The translations under genes and the position numbers were made by a program. Shown one piece after another: positions 50,934-58,546 of a stretch of 64,000 nt of DNA. Each line of letters opens with the position of its first letter. The stretch's first letter is position 1. Source of the stretch: JAFDVL01 sp031409955 (GTDB lineage: Bacteria > Acidobacteriota > Blastocatellia > RBC074); NCBI GenBank assembly GCA_031409955.1, contig JANNYF010000365.1, positions 40,301 to 104,300 of the forward strand. Reading direction: 5' to 3'. Below the pieces are notes generated by a model. The model had not been told where the DNA came from. It ran no database searches and saw nothing but the letters and a program-made list of their open reading frames with translations.

Positions 50934-51470
50934 TCACAAATCCAATAGGCCGTCCGGCGGGTTTACCACAATCTTCTTGTTGGCGGTGTCAACGTCAGGG
51001 CAAATCTCGCGGGTCAACGGAATCAAAAACTCTTTGCTTTCATTTCTCACCACCAGCAATGGAGACGCGCCGAAATCCTCAACTTTTACTACCGTACCAA
51101 GCGGCTGTCCCTCAATCGTGACGACCTCGCAGCCTTCCAGATCGAACAGGAAATATTCATCTTCCCCAAGCTCGACCAATTCATCCCGATGGATGACCAA
51201 GCTGGCCCCGCGCAACTCTTCCGCTTTGTCGGGATCATCGTAGCCCGCGAATTTTAGCAATACGCGGCCTTTGTGAAATCGGTGCTGCTCCAGTTTGAGC
51301 AAGCCAAAGACCTTGCCATCGCGCAGCAAGGTAACTTCGTCAAGGGTAGCAAAGCGATCCGGGAAGTCCGTCAAAATATCCGCGATTACTTCGCCGCGGA
51401 TGCCTTGGGGACGGGCGATGCGCGCAATCGAAATCAACTGTTCAGGGTTTGCAACGTCAGGCTCCGCCAT
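50934..51470 (-). CDS. rimM: 16S rRNA processing protein RimM
   Basis: Binds ribosomal protein S19 and the 30S head during assembly. The 178-residue protein has the N-terminal ARIARPQGIRGEV and the C-terminal PRC-barrel part (DEYFLFDLEGCEV, then GQPLGTVVKVEDFGA). ATG 51470 was taken over the TTG directly before it. Confidence 0.93.
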   Translation of the reverse strand: MAEPDVANPEQLISIARIARPQGIRGEVIADILTDFPDRFATLDEVTLLRDGKVFGLLKLEQHRFHKGRVLLKFAGYDDPDKAEELRGASLVIHRDELVELGEDEYFLFDLEGCEVVTIEGQPLGTVVKVEDFGASPLLVVRNESKEFLIPLTREICPDVDTANKKIVVNPPDGLLDL

Positions 51471-51499
51471 CAAGGTTTGTCGTTCCAGCCAAAAAGAGT

Positions 51500-51730
51500 T
51501 TATTCCAGGATTTCCAGCACGAAGCGTCTCTTCAACTTCGTACCCGACGCGGCCAGAATGGTCCGAATCGCTCGTGCGGTTCGCCCTTGCCGTCCGATGA
51601 CTTTGCCTAAGTCACCCGACGCAACGCGCAACTCCACGACAGTTTTCTGGTCGCGCTCGACCTCTTTGACATTGACCTCGTCTGGGTGATCCACCAACGC
51701 CTTGGCTATCAACTCCACGAGTTCTTTCAT
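51500..51730 (-). CDS. khpA: KH-domain RNA-binding protein KhpA
   Basis: A 76-residue single KH domain protein (also called YlqC). The nucleic-acid-binding GKVIGRQGRTARAIRTI loop is intact, and the N-terminus MKELVELIAKALVDHPD is typical. Its place between rpsP and rimM is conserved. In other bacteria the partner is KhpB/Jag, not in this window. Confidence 0.93.
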   Translation of the reverse strand: MKELVELIAKALVDHPDEVNVKEVERDQKTVVELRVASGDLGKVIGRQGRTARAIRTILAASGTKLKRRFVLEILE

Positions 51731-51832
51731 TACGAAACCTCCACAATAAGCTCAAAAAAATCGCCTTGCGCCTGGGGGCGGTGCAGGTCAGTCCAGAACA
51801 CAAACCGAGCAGAGCTAGTAGGCGAAAAACAA

Positions 51833-52087
51833 CTACGCCGTCGCGGCTGCTTCGGGTGGATTCTTGCGAATCAAATTCCGCACGGTCTCGGTTGGTTGTG
51901 CGCCGCATTTGATCCAATACGCGATCCGTTCGTGATCGAGTTTCAGTTCGTTCGGTTCGCGGCACGGATTATAATGTCCCACGATTTCCACAAACCGCCC
52001 GTCCCGTTTACTACGTTTTTCAGCCACTACTATGCGGTAAAAAGGACGCTTCTTCGCGCCCATGCGAGTTAATCTAATTGCTAACAA
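51833..52087 (-). CDS. rpsP: 30S ribosomal protein S16
   Basis: An 84-residue protein with LAIRLTRMGAKKRPFYRIVVAE and GRFVEIVGHYNP, matching S16. The start was placed at TTG 52087 because GGAGG (52100-52096 on the minus strand) is 8 bases upstream and the result, MLAIRLTRMG, matches the family. The longer frame from 52102 would translate the ribosome binding site itself. Confidence 0.95.
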   Translation of the reverse strand: MLAIRLTRMGAKKRPFYRIVVAEKRSKRDGRFVEIVGHYNPCREPNELKLDHERIAYWIKCGAQPTETVRNLIRKNPPEAAATA

Positions 52088-52117
52088 AGTTCGTACCTCC
52101 AAAGCGAAAGCAGCGAA

Positions 52118-53530
52118 TTATCTTCGCTTTTTCTTCTTAACTTTAATTCTTTCTTTCTTCTTGCCACCAATTCCGGTCAGCCGTTGGGCAACCTTGCCGC
52201 CCAAGCCGCCGAGCATTCCGCCGCCACCCATCATTTGCTTCATCATTTGCTTCATTTGCACATACTCCTGAAGCATCTGATTGACTTCGTTGACCACCGT
52301 CCCGCTGCCACGCGCGATGCGTTTGCGGCGGGACATATTGATCACCAAATGATTGTCGCGCTCGCCCGGCGTCATCGAACCGATGATTGCCTCCGTCCGT
52401 TTGAGCTGCTTTTCCATCTGCGTTGACATTTCCGGCGTCAACTTCGGCATGCCCTTGAACATATCACCGGGCAGCAGGCTCATCACGCTTTGCAGCGAGC
52501 CGAGCTTTTTAATTTGCCCCAGTGAGTCGCGGAAATCTTCGAGCGTGAATTCATTGCGCTCGAATTTCGCCTGCATCTCCTCCGCTTTTTTCTCGTCAAT
52601 TTCGGTCTGCGCTTTTTCAATCAGCGACATCACGTCGCCCATGCCCAGAATGCGCGACGCAATGCGATCCGGGTAAAACGGGTCGAGCGCATCGTACTTT
52701 TCACCCACGCCCACAAACTTGATCGGCTGTCCGGTGACTTCCTTAATTGAAAGAGCAGCGCCACCACGCGCATCACCGTCCATCTTGGTCAGGATCACGC
52801 CTGTGATGCCGATTTGATGGTGAAACTCGGTCGCGCTTTTGACCGCATCCTGTCCGGTCATCGCGTCCGCAACAAAGAGCGTTTCACTCGGTTGCATCTC
52901 GGCCTTGATGTTGCGCAACTCATCCATCAGCGTATCGTCAATGTGCAGACGACCCGCTGTGTCAATCATCAACGTATCAAAACCGACTTGCTCACAATGC
53001 TTGCGCGCCGCGCGGCACAGTTCCAACGGATCATTCAAGCCATCGCCATCAAAAACCGGAATGCCAATCGCTTTGCCAATGACTGCCAGTTGCTCGCGCG
53101 CCGCCGGGCGATAAACGTCTACCGAAAGCAGCAACGGCGTGCGGCTTTGATTGTTCTTCAGCCAATTTGAAAGCTTGCCCGTTGAAGTGGTTTTGCCAGA
53201 GCCTTGCAAGCCGACAATCATCACGCTGTTCGGACGCTTTGATGTAAAGAGCAAGCGGGACGATGTGCCGCCGAGCATTTCGACCAGTTCGTCATTCACA
53301 ATCTTGACGACCTGTTGCCCCGGATTCAGCCCGTCCATCACATCCGCGCCGACGGCTTTGGCTTTGACGCGCTCAATAAAATTCTTGACGACTTTGAAGT
53401 TGACGTCTGCTTCCAGCAGTGCAATGCGAATCTCGCGCATCGCCAATTCTAAATGCTCCGGCGACAGGCGGCCTTGACCGCGCAAATCCTTGAGAACCTT
53501 TTTGAGCTTATCTGACAGCGCCTCAAACAT
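52118..53530 (-). CDS. ffh: Signal recognition particle protein Ffh (SRP54)
   Basis: A 470-residue GTPase that targets nascent membrane proteins together with SRP RNA. NG domain: GLQGSGKTTSTGKL, VDVYRPAAREQL, DTAGRLHIDD, TKMDGDARGGAAL. The methionine-rich M domain includes SRRKRIARGSG and a MKQMMKQMMGGGG run. A basic tail (KKKERIKVKKKKRR) closes it. ATG 53530 was taken over a TTG two codons upstream. It is the first gene of the ribosomal cluster. Confidence 0.97.
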   Translation of the reverse strand: MFEALSDKLKKVLKDLRGQGRLSPEHLELAMREIRIALLEADVNFKVVKNFIERVKAKAVGADVMDGLNPGQQVVKIVNDELVEMLGGTSSRLLFTSKRPNSVMIVGLQGSGKTTSTGKLSNWLKNNQSRTPLLLSVDVYRPAAREQLAVIGKAIGIPVFDGDGLNDPLELCRAARKHCEQVGFDTLMIDTAGRLHIDDTLMDELRNIKAEMQPSETLFVADAMTGQDAVKSATEFHHQIGITGVILTKMDGDARGGAALSIKEVTGQPIKFVGVGEKYDALDPFYPDRIASRILGMGDVMSLIEKAQTEIDEKKAEEMQAKFERNEFTLEDFRDSLGQIKKLGSLQSVMSLLPGDMFKGMPKLTPEMSTQMEKQLKRTEAIIGSMTPGERDNHLVINMSRRKRIARGSGTVVNEVNQMLQEYVQMKQMMKQMMGGGGMLGGLGGKVAQRLTGIGGKKKERIKVKKKKRR

Positions 53531-53579
53531 AATCAACCAGCGTCACCAGAACCATCAGCGGCTGGACGCAAAAGCGGTA

Positions 53580-53609
53580 AGGATAGAAAACGAGGGGTGA
53601 CATTGTCAA
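53580..53609 (-). promoter_or_regulatory. Candidate promoter of the ffh operon
   Basis: On the minus strand, TTGACA (53609-53604) and TATCCT (53585-53580) lie 18 bases apart, 50 bases before the ffh start. The -35 box is a perfect match, the -10 box 4 of 6. Confidence 0.5.
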
Positions 53610-53640
53610 GAACAGCTTCGTGATGGGAGAAAATAGACGT

Positions 53641-53670
53641 TTGACGCTTGCTGGCGAATGATGCTACAAC
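53641..53670 (+). promoter_or_regulatory. Candidate promoter of argS
   Basis: TTGACG (53641-53646) and TACAAC (53665-53670) with an 18-base spacer, 36 bases before the argS ATG and back to back with the ffh promoter. Confidence 0.5.
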
Positions 53671-53705
53671 GCTTGCTTTTCACGCCCAAAGCAAGGATCA
53701 AATCT

Positions 53706-55733
53706 ATGGCTTCGTCATTGTCTGCTGAAATCAAACAACGCGTGCTGACTATTGTCCGTGAGCAATTCAATCTTGAGTTAGAAGATTTTTCTTCCGAAAT
53801 CCCGCCACGCACGGAACTCGGTGATCTGGCGTTCCCTGTCGCATTTGAATTAGCCAAGCGCATCAAAGCCGCCACGGGCGAAAAGAAAAATCCGCGTGAA
53901 ATCGCTGCGAAATTGGCCGAGGGCTTGAGCAATATTCCAGGTGTCGCCAAAGTCGAAATCGCAGGCGCAGGCTATCTGAACATCTTCTTCGACCGCGCCC
54001 AAATGTTCAGCCAGCTCGTCAACCCGTCACCGACCGCTGGCCACCGATCACCGACCACCGACAAAATTATTGTCGAACACACCTCAATCAATCCCAACAA
54101 AGCCGCGCACATCGGTCACGTCCGCAATTCCGTGTTGGGCGACACCGTCGTTCGCATTCTGAAAGCCACGGGCGACACGGTCGAAGTTCACAACTATATT
54201 GACAACACAGGCGTGCAAGTCGCAGATGTCGTCGTCGGCTTTATTCACTTAGAGCAACTATCGCTCGCCGCAATCCAGGCGATTGCCGAACGCGCAGTCA
54301 CGAGCCGCGCTGACAGCTTTGATTATTACTGTTGGGATTTGTACGCGCGCGTCGGGCAATGGTACGAAGCGGACAAAACGCGCCTGGAAATTCGCGCCCA
54401 AACGCTCCATGAAATTGAAGCGGGCAACAACGCAACGGCAGAAATTGGCGAATACATTTCGGCCAAGATCGTAGATTGCCATTTGGATACGATGGCGCGG
54501 CTCGACATCAGCTACGAATTGCTGGCGCGCGAAAGCGAGATTCTGCATCTGCATTTTTGGGCGCACGCGTTCGAGAAATTGAAAGCCAGCGGCGTGATCG
54601 TGTTTGAAAACGAAGGCCGCAACAAAGGGTGTTGGGTGATGCGCGCCGAAGAATCAATCTCCAATCTCCAATCTCCAATCTCCAATCCTGATGGAGAGCA
54701 CGACGCCGACAAAATCATCGTGCGCTCGAATGGCACGGTGACGTACACAGGCAAAGACATTGCTTATCACCTGTGGAAGCTCGGCAAGCTCGGCTTGGAT
54801 TTTCACTACCATCCACTACGCCAAGATCATCGCGGTCAGCAGGTTTGGATCACAACGGGCGACGACACGGCGGCGAGCGCGGAACGTCCGCCGTTCGGCA
54901 ACGGCACGGCGTTTCTGAACGTGATTGATGTCGGCCAATCATATCCGCAGGCGAACGTCAAAAAAGCGGTGCTATTGCTCGCTGCGACTGAAGAAGAACG
55001 CGCGAAAGTCTCGCGCAGCGCGCATTTGGCGTATGAAAAAGTCACGCTCAGCGCCGATGCCGCCAAAGAATTAGGCGTCGCATCCAATGGCGCAGTTTCG
55101 ATGTCAGGCCGCAAAGGCTTAGGCGTGAAGGCCGATGATTTAATTGATCGGTTGGAGGCGAACGCGCTCCAAGAAGTGCAAGCGCGGCACACCGACTTGA
55201 GTCTGGCAGCGCAACAGAACATCGCGCATCAAATCGCAGTCGCGGCATTGCGCTATTTTCTGCTCAAGTACACGCGCACTTCGATCATTGCCTTCGACTT
55301 CAAAGAGGCGATGAGCTTCGATGGCGAAACCGGGCCGTACATTCAATATTCCGCCGTGCGCGCGAACAACATCTTCCGCAAACTGGGTCGCACGCCAGAC
55401 GAAGTGCAGGGCGATTTTGCCAACCTCACGGTTGAGCGATGCCACGAATTTTTTGCGGGCGAAAGTGGCAACGATTTGTGGTCGCTTGTCTATTTCGCCG
55501 CGCGTCTGGAGGACGTTGCCAGGCTTTCGGCAGAGGCTTTCGAGCCAACACACGTAGCGAAGTACGCCTTCCAACTCGCCAAACAATTCAATGTTTTCTA
55601 TCACGATTTCCACATCCTCCGCGAAGCCGACGAAGCGCGCAAAATGCTGTTGTTATTGGTCGCGGACATCACGCGGCGTAAGTTGGAACAGGCGCTGGCC
55701 TTGCTCGGCATCGAAACGCCCGAAAGAATGTAA
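53706..55733 (+). CDS. argS: Arginyl-tRNA synthetase with two repeat-encoded insertions
   Basis: Charges tRNA-Arg. The 675-residue class I synthetase has the HIGH motif at residues 135-138 (AAHIGHVRNS), SINPNKAAH before it, a KMSK-region equivalent MSGRKG, and the C-terminal DALR-type helical domain. Two in-frame insertions come from heptamer repeats: SPTAGHRSPTTDK (DNA 54028-54062), between the N-terminal Add-1 domain and the catalytic domain, and SISNLQSPISNP (54656-54683), in a loop of the catalytic domain. As the likely only ArgRS, it presumably tolerates both. ATG 53706 has AAGGA upstream. Confidence 0.96.
   Translation: MASSLSAEIKQRVLTIVREQFNLELEDFSSEIPPRTELGDLAFPVAFELAKRIKAATGEKKNPREIAAKLAEGLSNIPGVAKVEIAGAGYLNIFFDRAQMFSQLVNPSPTAGHRSPTTDKIIVEHTSINPNKAAHIGHVRNSVLGDTVVRILKATGDTVEVHNYIDNTGVQVADVVVGFIHLEQLSLAAIQAIAERAVTSRADSFDYYCWDLYARVGQWYEADKTRLEIRAQTLHEIEAGNNATAEIGEYISAKIVDCHLDTMARLDISYELLARESEILHLHFWAHAFEKLKASGVIVFENEGRNKGCWVMRAEESISNLQSPISNPDGEHDADKIIVRSNGTVTYTGKDIAYHLWKLGKLGLDFHYHPLRQDHRGQQVWITTGDDTAASAERPPFGNGTAFLNVIDVGQSYPQANVKKAVLLLAATEEERAKVSRSAHLAYEKVTLSADAAKELGVASNGAVSMSGRKGLGVKADDLIDRLEANALQEVQARHTDLSLAAQQNIAHQIAVAALRYFLLKYTRTSIIAFDFKEAMSFDGETGPYIQYSAVRANNIFRKLGRTPDEVQGDFANLTVERCHEFFAGESGNDLWSLVYFAARLEDVARLSAEAFEPTHVAKYAFQLAKQFNVFYHDFHILREADEARKMLLLLVADITRRKLEQALALLGIETPERM
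54028..54062. repeat. Heptameric repeat within argS, insertion 1
   Basis: Five units: CACCGAC, CGCTGGC, CACCGAT, CACCGAC, CACCGAC. Positions 54042-54062 are identical, in reverse orientation, to 21 bases of the repeat before the CorC-like gene (11271-11307). Confidence 0.85.
54656..54683. repeat. Heptameric repeat within argS, insertion 2
   Basis: Four perfect AATCTCC units, encoding the bulk of SISNLQSPISNP between RAEE and DGEHDADKI. Confidence 0.85.
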
Positions 55734-55741
55734 AAATTATT

Positions 55742-56755
55742 ATGCTCATTGTCATGACTGCTGATGCGACTGAAGCGGATATTCAACGCGTCATCGCAAC
55801 CATCGAATCCATCGGCTTCAAAGCGCATCCGATGCCCGGCGCAAATCGCACCGCCATCGGCGTCACCGGCAACACTGGCGCAGTTGATCCCGAACCCTTT
55901 GTCGAACTGCCCGGCGTCGGCGAATGCGTCCGCGTCACCAAGCCGTACAAGTTGGTGGGACGCGATCTCAAGCACGACAAAACCATTATCAAAATTGGCG
56001 ACGCGGAAATCGGTGGCGCGGAACCCGCGATCATTGCCGGAGTTTGTGCCGTCGAATCACGCGAGCAAACCATGCTCACGGCTGAGGTCGTCGCCGCCGC
56101 CGGATGCAAATGGTTTCGGGGCGGCGCATTCAAGCCGCGCACCTCGCCCTACGCGTTTCAAGGTATGCACGAAGAAGGCCTGAAAATCCTGGCCGAAGCG
56201 CGTGATACATACAACTTGAAAATTGTCACCGAAGCGATTGATGAACCTGCCTTGGATTTGTGCGAACAGTACGCCGACGTCATCCAAATCGGCACGCGCA
56301 ACATGCAAAACTTCAGCCTGCTGAAACGCGCCGGACAAGCCCGCAAACCGATTCTGCTCAAACGCGGCATGTCCTCAACATTGGAAGAATTTCTGCTGGC
56401 CGCCGAATATGTAATGGCCGAAGGCAATTACCAAGTGATCTTGTGCGAACGCGGCGTGCGAACCTTTGGCAGCCACTCGCGCTTCACGCCGGATTTGGCG
56501 GTGATTCCTGCGGCACAGAAACTCTCGCACTTGCCGATCATCCTTGATCCCAGCCACAGCACCGGCACGCGCGACACGGTGATCCCAATGTCTCGCGCAG
56601 GCATCGCGGTGGGCGCAGACGGTTTGCTCGTGGACATCCATCCCTACCCCGAACGCGCGTTGTGTGACGGGCCACAGGCACTGCTTTTCGATATGTTCAA
56701 GCAGATGGTGGAAGAGGTCAGAGCCATTGCCAGGATTGTCAAAAAGACAGTGTGA
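55742..56755 (+). CDS. aroF: 3-deoxy-7-phosphoheptulonate synthase (DAHP synthase, type I-beta)
   Basis: Condenses phosphoenolpyruvate and erythrose 4-phosphate, the first step of the shikimate pathway. The 337-residue protein has an N-terminal ferredoxin-like regulatory domain (MLIVMTADATEADIQRVIATI, about residues 1-70). The barrel follows with AGVCAVESREQ, FRGGAFKPRTSPYAFQG, DVIQIGTRNMQNF, LLKRGMSST and DPSHSTGTRD. The N-terminal domain usually confers aromatic feedback control in this subgroup. It starts 8 bases after argS, so the two may share a transcript. Confidence 0.95.
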   Translation: MLIVMTADATEADIQRVIATIESIGFKAHPMPGANRTAIGVTGNTGAVDPEPFVELPGVGECVRVTKPYKLVGRDLKHDKTIIKIGDAEIGGAEPAIIAGVCAVESREQTMLTAEVVAAAGCKWFRGGAFKPRTSPYAFQGMHEEGLKILAEARDTYNLKIVTEAIDEPALDLCEQYADVIQIGTRNMQNFSLLKRAGQARKPILLKRGMSSTLEEFLLAAEYVMAEGNYQVILCERGVRTFGSHSRFTPDLAVIPAAQKLSHLPIILDPSHSTGTRDTVIPMSRAGIAVGADGLLVDIHPYPERALCDGPQALLFDMFKQMVEEVRAIARIVKKTV

Positions 56756-56782
56756 TCCCTCATCGTCGGTTAACAAGACGCG

Positions 56783-57601
56783 CTAACGCATCTTTGCCAT
56801 CGCCTGTCCTTTTTCTAGTTCGGCAATGTTCTTCGCATTCGGCGCGACTTTACTGGCCAGCCAGGATAGTTGGTAGGTCGCACTGGGCCACGTGTTCGCC
56901 TCCTTGCGTGAGACGAATAACAACTTGGCCTGCACAATGCCCATCCCATTCGCGATTTGTACGACCCGGATGTCGGGATGGTAATACAGCCGTTCGGGCA
57001 AGCTTAATTCGCGGCGCATTTGATTGACGTGCGCATCGCAGTCTCCGATCTGATCCATCGCGCCCTTCGGGTCTTGCAACTGCAACACGCCATGCGTCAG
57101 TTCATGCAGCACGTTGATCCCGATGTCGAATGCCGCTTTGGCTTCGGGTGCACCAGATAACCAGTCGAAATCGGCAAAATCAAGCTGGATTTGATAAATG
57201 GTCAGGCGTTTGCCAGCCTCGTCAAGTATCCAGACTGCACCTTCACTCAGCCGCGCAAAAGCAACTTCCGGCGAACGCTCGTGGTTTTCCAACTCATACC
57301 GATGCTTCCCGTCTACCGCTGCCATCAGCAACGCCCGCGCCGTTGCCGCGCCGCCCTGAATGTGTTCGCGATGGCCGAGCGTTAACGCGCCCTGTTCATC
57401 AAAGCCGAGTTCTGCCAACCCACTTTTGTGCCGCAAGCTGGCCTGCACCTGTTGCAATTGGGCGGCATTCAAATGAAGCGGGCCAGTGCTGTTGCGCACG
57501 CCTGTGGCAACGTCTGCCAGCGCCGTCACTGACAGCGCAAGCAGCAGCAGCGCGATGAATTGAAGGTTGTGGAATGGATGATGATTGGTTGTGCGCGTCA
57601 T
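56783..57601 (-). CDS. Exported protein with HExxH motif, putative metalloprotease-like
   Basis: A 272-residue protein not assigned to a family. It has a signal peptide (LQFIALLLLALSVTALA). The central VLHELTHGVLQLQDP contains HExxH, the zinc-protease core, followed about 15 residues on by DQIGDCDAHVNQMRREL, which could supply a third ligand. The C-terminal third (YYHPDIRVVQIANGMGIVQAKLLFVSRKE) is beta-like. Without the third ligand being certain, activity is an inference. It converges with aroF. Confidence 0.62.
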   Translation of the reverse strand: MTRTTNHHPFHNLQFIALLLLALSVTALADVATGVRNSTGPLHLNAAQLQQVQASLRHKSGLAELGFDEQGALTLGHREHIQGGAATARALLMAAVDGKHRYELENHERSPEVAFARLSEGAVWILDEAGKRLTIYQIQLDFADFDWLSGAPEAKAAFDIGINVLHELTHGVLQLQDPKGAMDQIGDCDAHVNQMRRELSLPERLYYHPDIRVVQIANGMGIVQAKLLFVSRKEANTWPSATYQLSWLASKVAPNAKNIAELEKGQAMAKMR

Positions 57602-57710
57602 AAGCTCTCCTCCGTGATTTGGTTTCGCGGGGGCTTATGCGGAAAGGGCGGGGAAAAAGGGTCACGGCAGGAAAAGAATTTTTGCTGGGAAAACTTCGGG
57701 GTGGCTGATT

Positions 57711-57864
57711 GCGGCTCCGCCGCCTGATGTGCGGAAGGTCTGTGACCTTCCGGCCAGCCCTCTGGCCGGGGCTACGCCCCAAAGGTCAGGGCGTAGCCCT
57801 AAAACCCCAAAGAACTCGCCTCCGGTAAGGCGGAGCCATACCGCACATCAGGCGGCGGAGCCGC
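57711..57864. repeat. 154-bp cloverleaf-like palindromic element
   Basis: Outer arms 57711-57734 and 57841-57864 are perfectly complementary over 24 bases. Inside are four successive hairpins: CGGAAGGTC-TGT-GACCTTCCG (57732-57752), CGGCCA-GCCCTC-TGGCCG (57751-57768), an 11-bp stem GGGCTACGCCC/GGGCGTAGCCC (57769-57799), and CGCCT/AGGCG (57817-57832). It occupies most of the 360-base gap before the sigma factor gene. The remaining 97 bases probably hold that gene's promoter (TAGAAT at 57918-57923). Confidence 0.85.
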
Positions 57865-57961
57865 AAAACCAGCCCGCAATGTTTACCGCTGCAATTTTCT
57901 TTGCCGAGGTTTTGCCGTAGAATCGCGAACGTTTTCAGAGCATTACTCACAAACAATAACG

Positions 57962-58546
57962 ATGGCATTGGCAACGACCTCTGATCCGGCAGAAGTAACC
58001 GGACTCTTACTGGCTTGGCGTGCCGGAGATGCTTCGGCGCTGGAGCGATTGATCCCGCTCGTCCACGCCGAATTGCGCCTGATTGCGAAGGGGTTTATGC
58101 GGAAGGAGTACGCGCGGAATTCGTTGCAGACTTCGGCGCTGGTGAACGAAGCCTATTTGCGCCTGATTCACGCGCAGCAGGTGAGTTGGCAGAACCGCGC
58201 GCATTTCTTCGCCATCTCGGCCAGCCTGATGCGGCGCATCCTGGTGGACTTGGCGCGCGCGCGACAGGCGCGCAAACGCGGCGGCAGCGCTGACCGCGTC
58301 GTGCTGGACGAAGGAATGATTGCTGGCCCGAACCGCCACGAAGATGTGGTCGCGTTGGATGAAGCCTTGCACGCGCTCGCAGCCTTTGACGAACGCAAAA
58401 GCAAAGTCGTTGAGCTACGGTTTTTCGGCGGGCTGAATGAGGTCGAGATTGCCGAAGCTTTGCAGGTGTCGCCCAAAACGGTCAAGCGCGATTGGCAAGT
58501 CGCCAAGTCCTGGCTGTTCCAATTTCTGAACGGAGAATCCGAATGA
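57962..58546 (+). CDS. ECF-type RNA polymerase sigma factor (acidobacterial group)
   Basis: A 194-residue sigma-70-family regulator. Region 2: LIPLVHAELRLIAKGFMRKEYARN and the following LVNEAYLRLIH. Region 4: ELRFFGGLNEVEIAEALQVSPKTVKRDWQVAKSWL, a helix-turn-helix. The pattern suits the ECF group found beside kinase genes in Acidobacteriota and Planctomycetes. No anti-sigma gene is seen; the following kinase, whose start overlaps this stop in an ATGA, is the likely regulator. Confidence 0.93.
   Translation: MALATTSDPAEVTGLLLAWRAGDASALERLIPLVHAELRLIAKGFMRKEYARNSLQTSALVNEAYLRLIHAQQVSWQNRAHFFAISASLMRRILVDLARARQARKRGGSADRVVLDEGMIAGPNRHEDVVALDEALHALAAFDERKSKVVELRFFGGLNEVEIAEALQVSPKTVKRDWQVAKSWLFQFLNGESE

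Noticed and set aside
51612..51965. 117-codon minus-strand frame between khpA and rpsP
   Set aside because: Overlaps both real genes out of frame; Arg/Thr/Ser-rich with no ribosome binding site.
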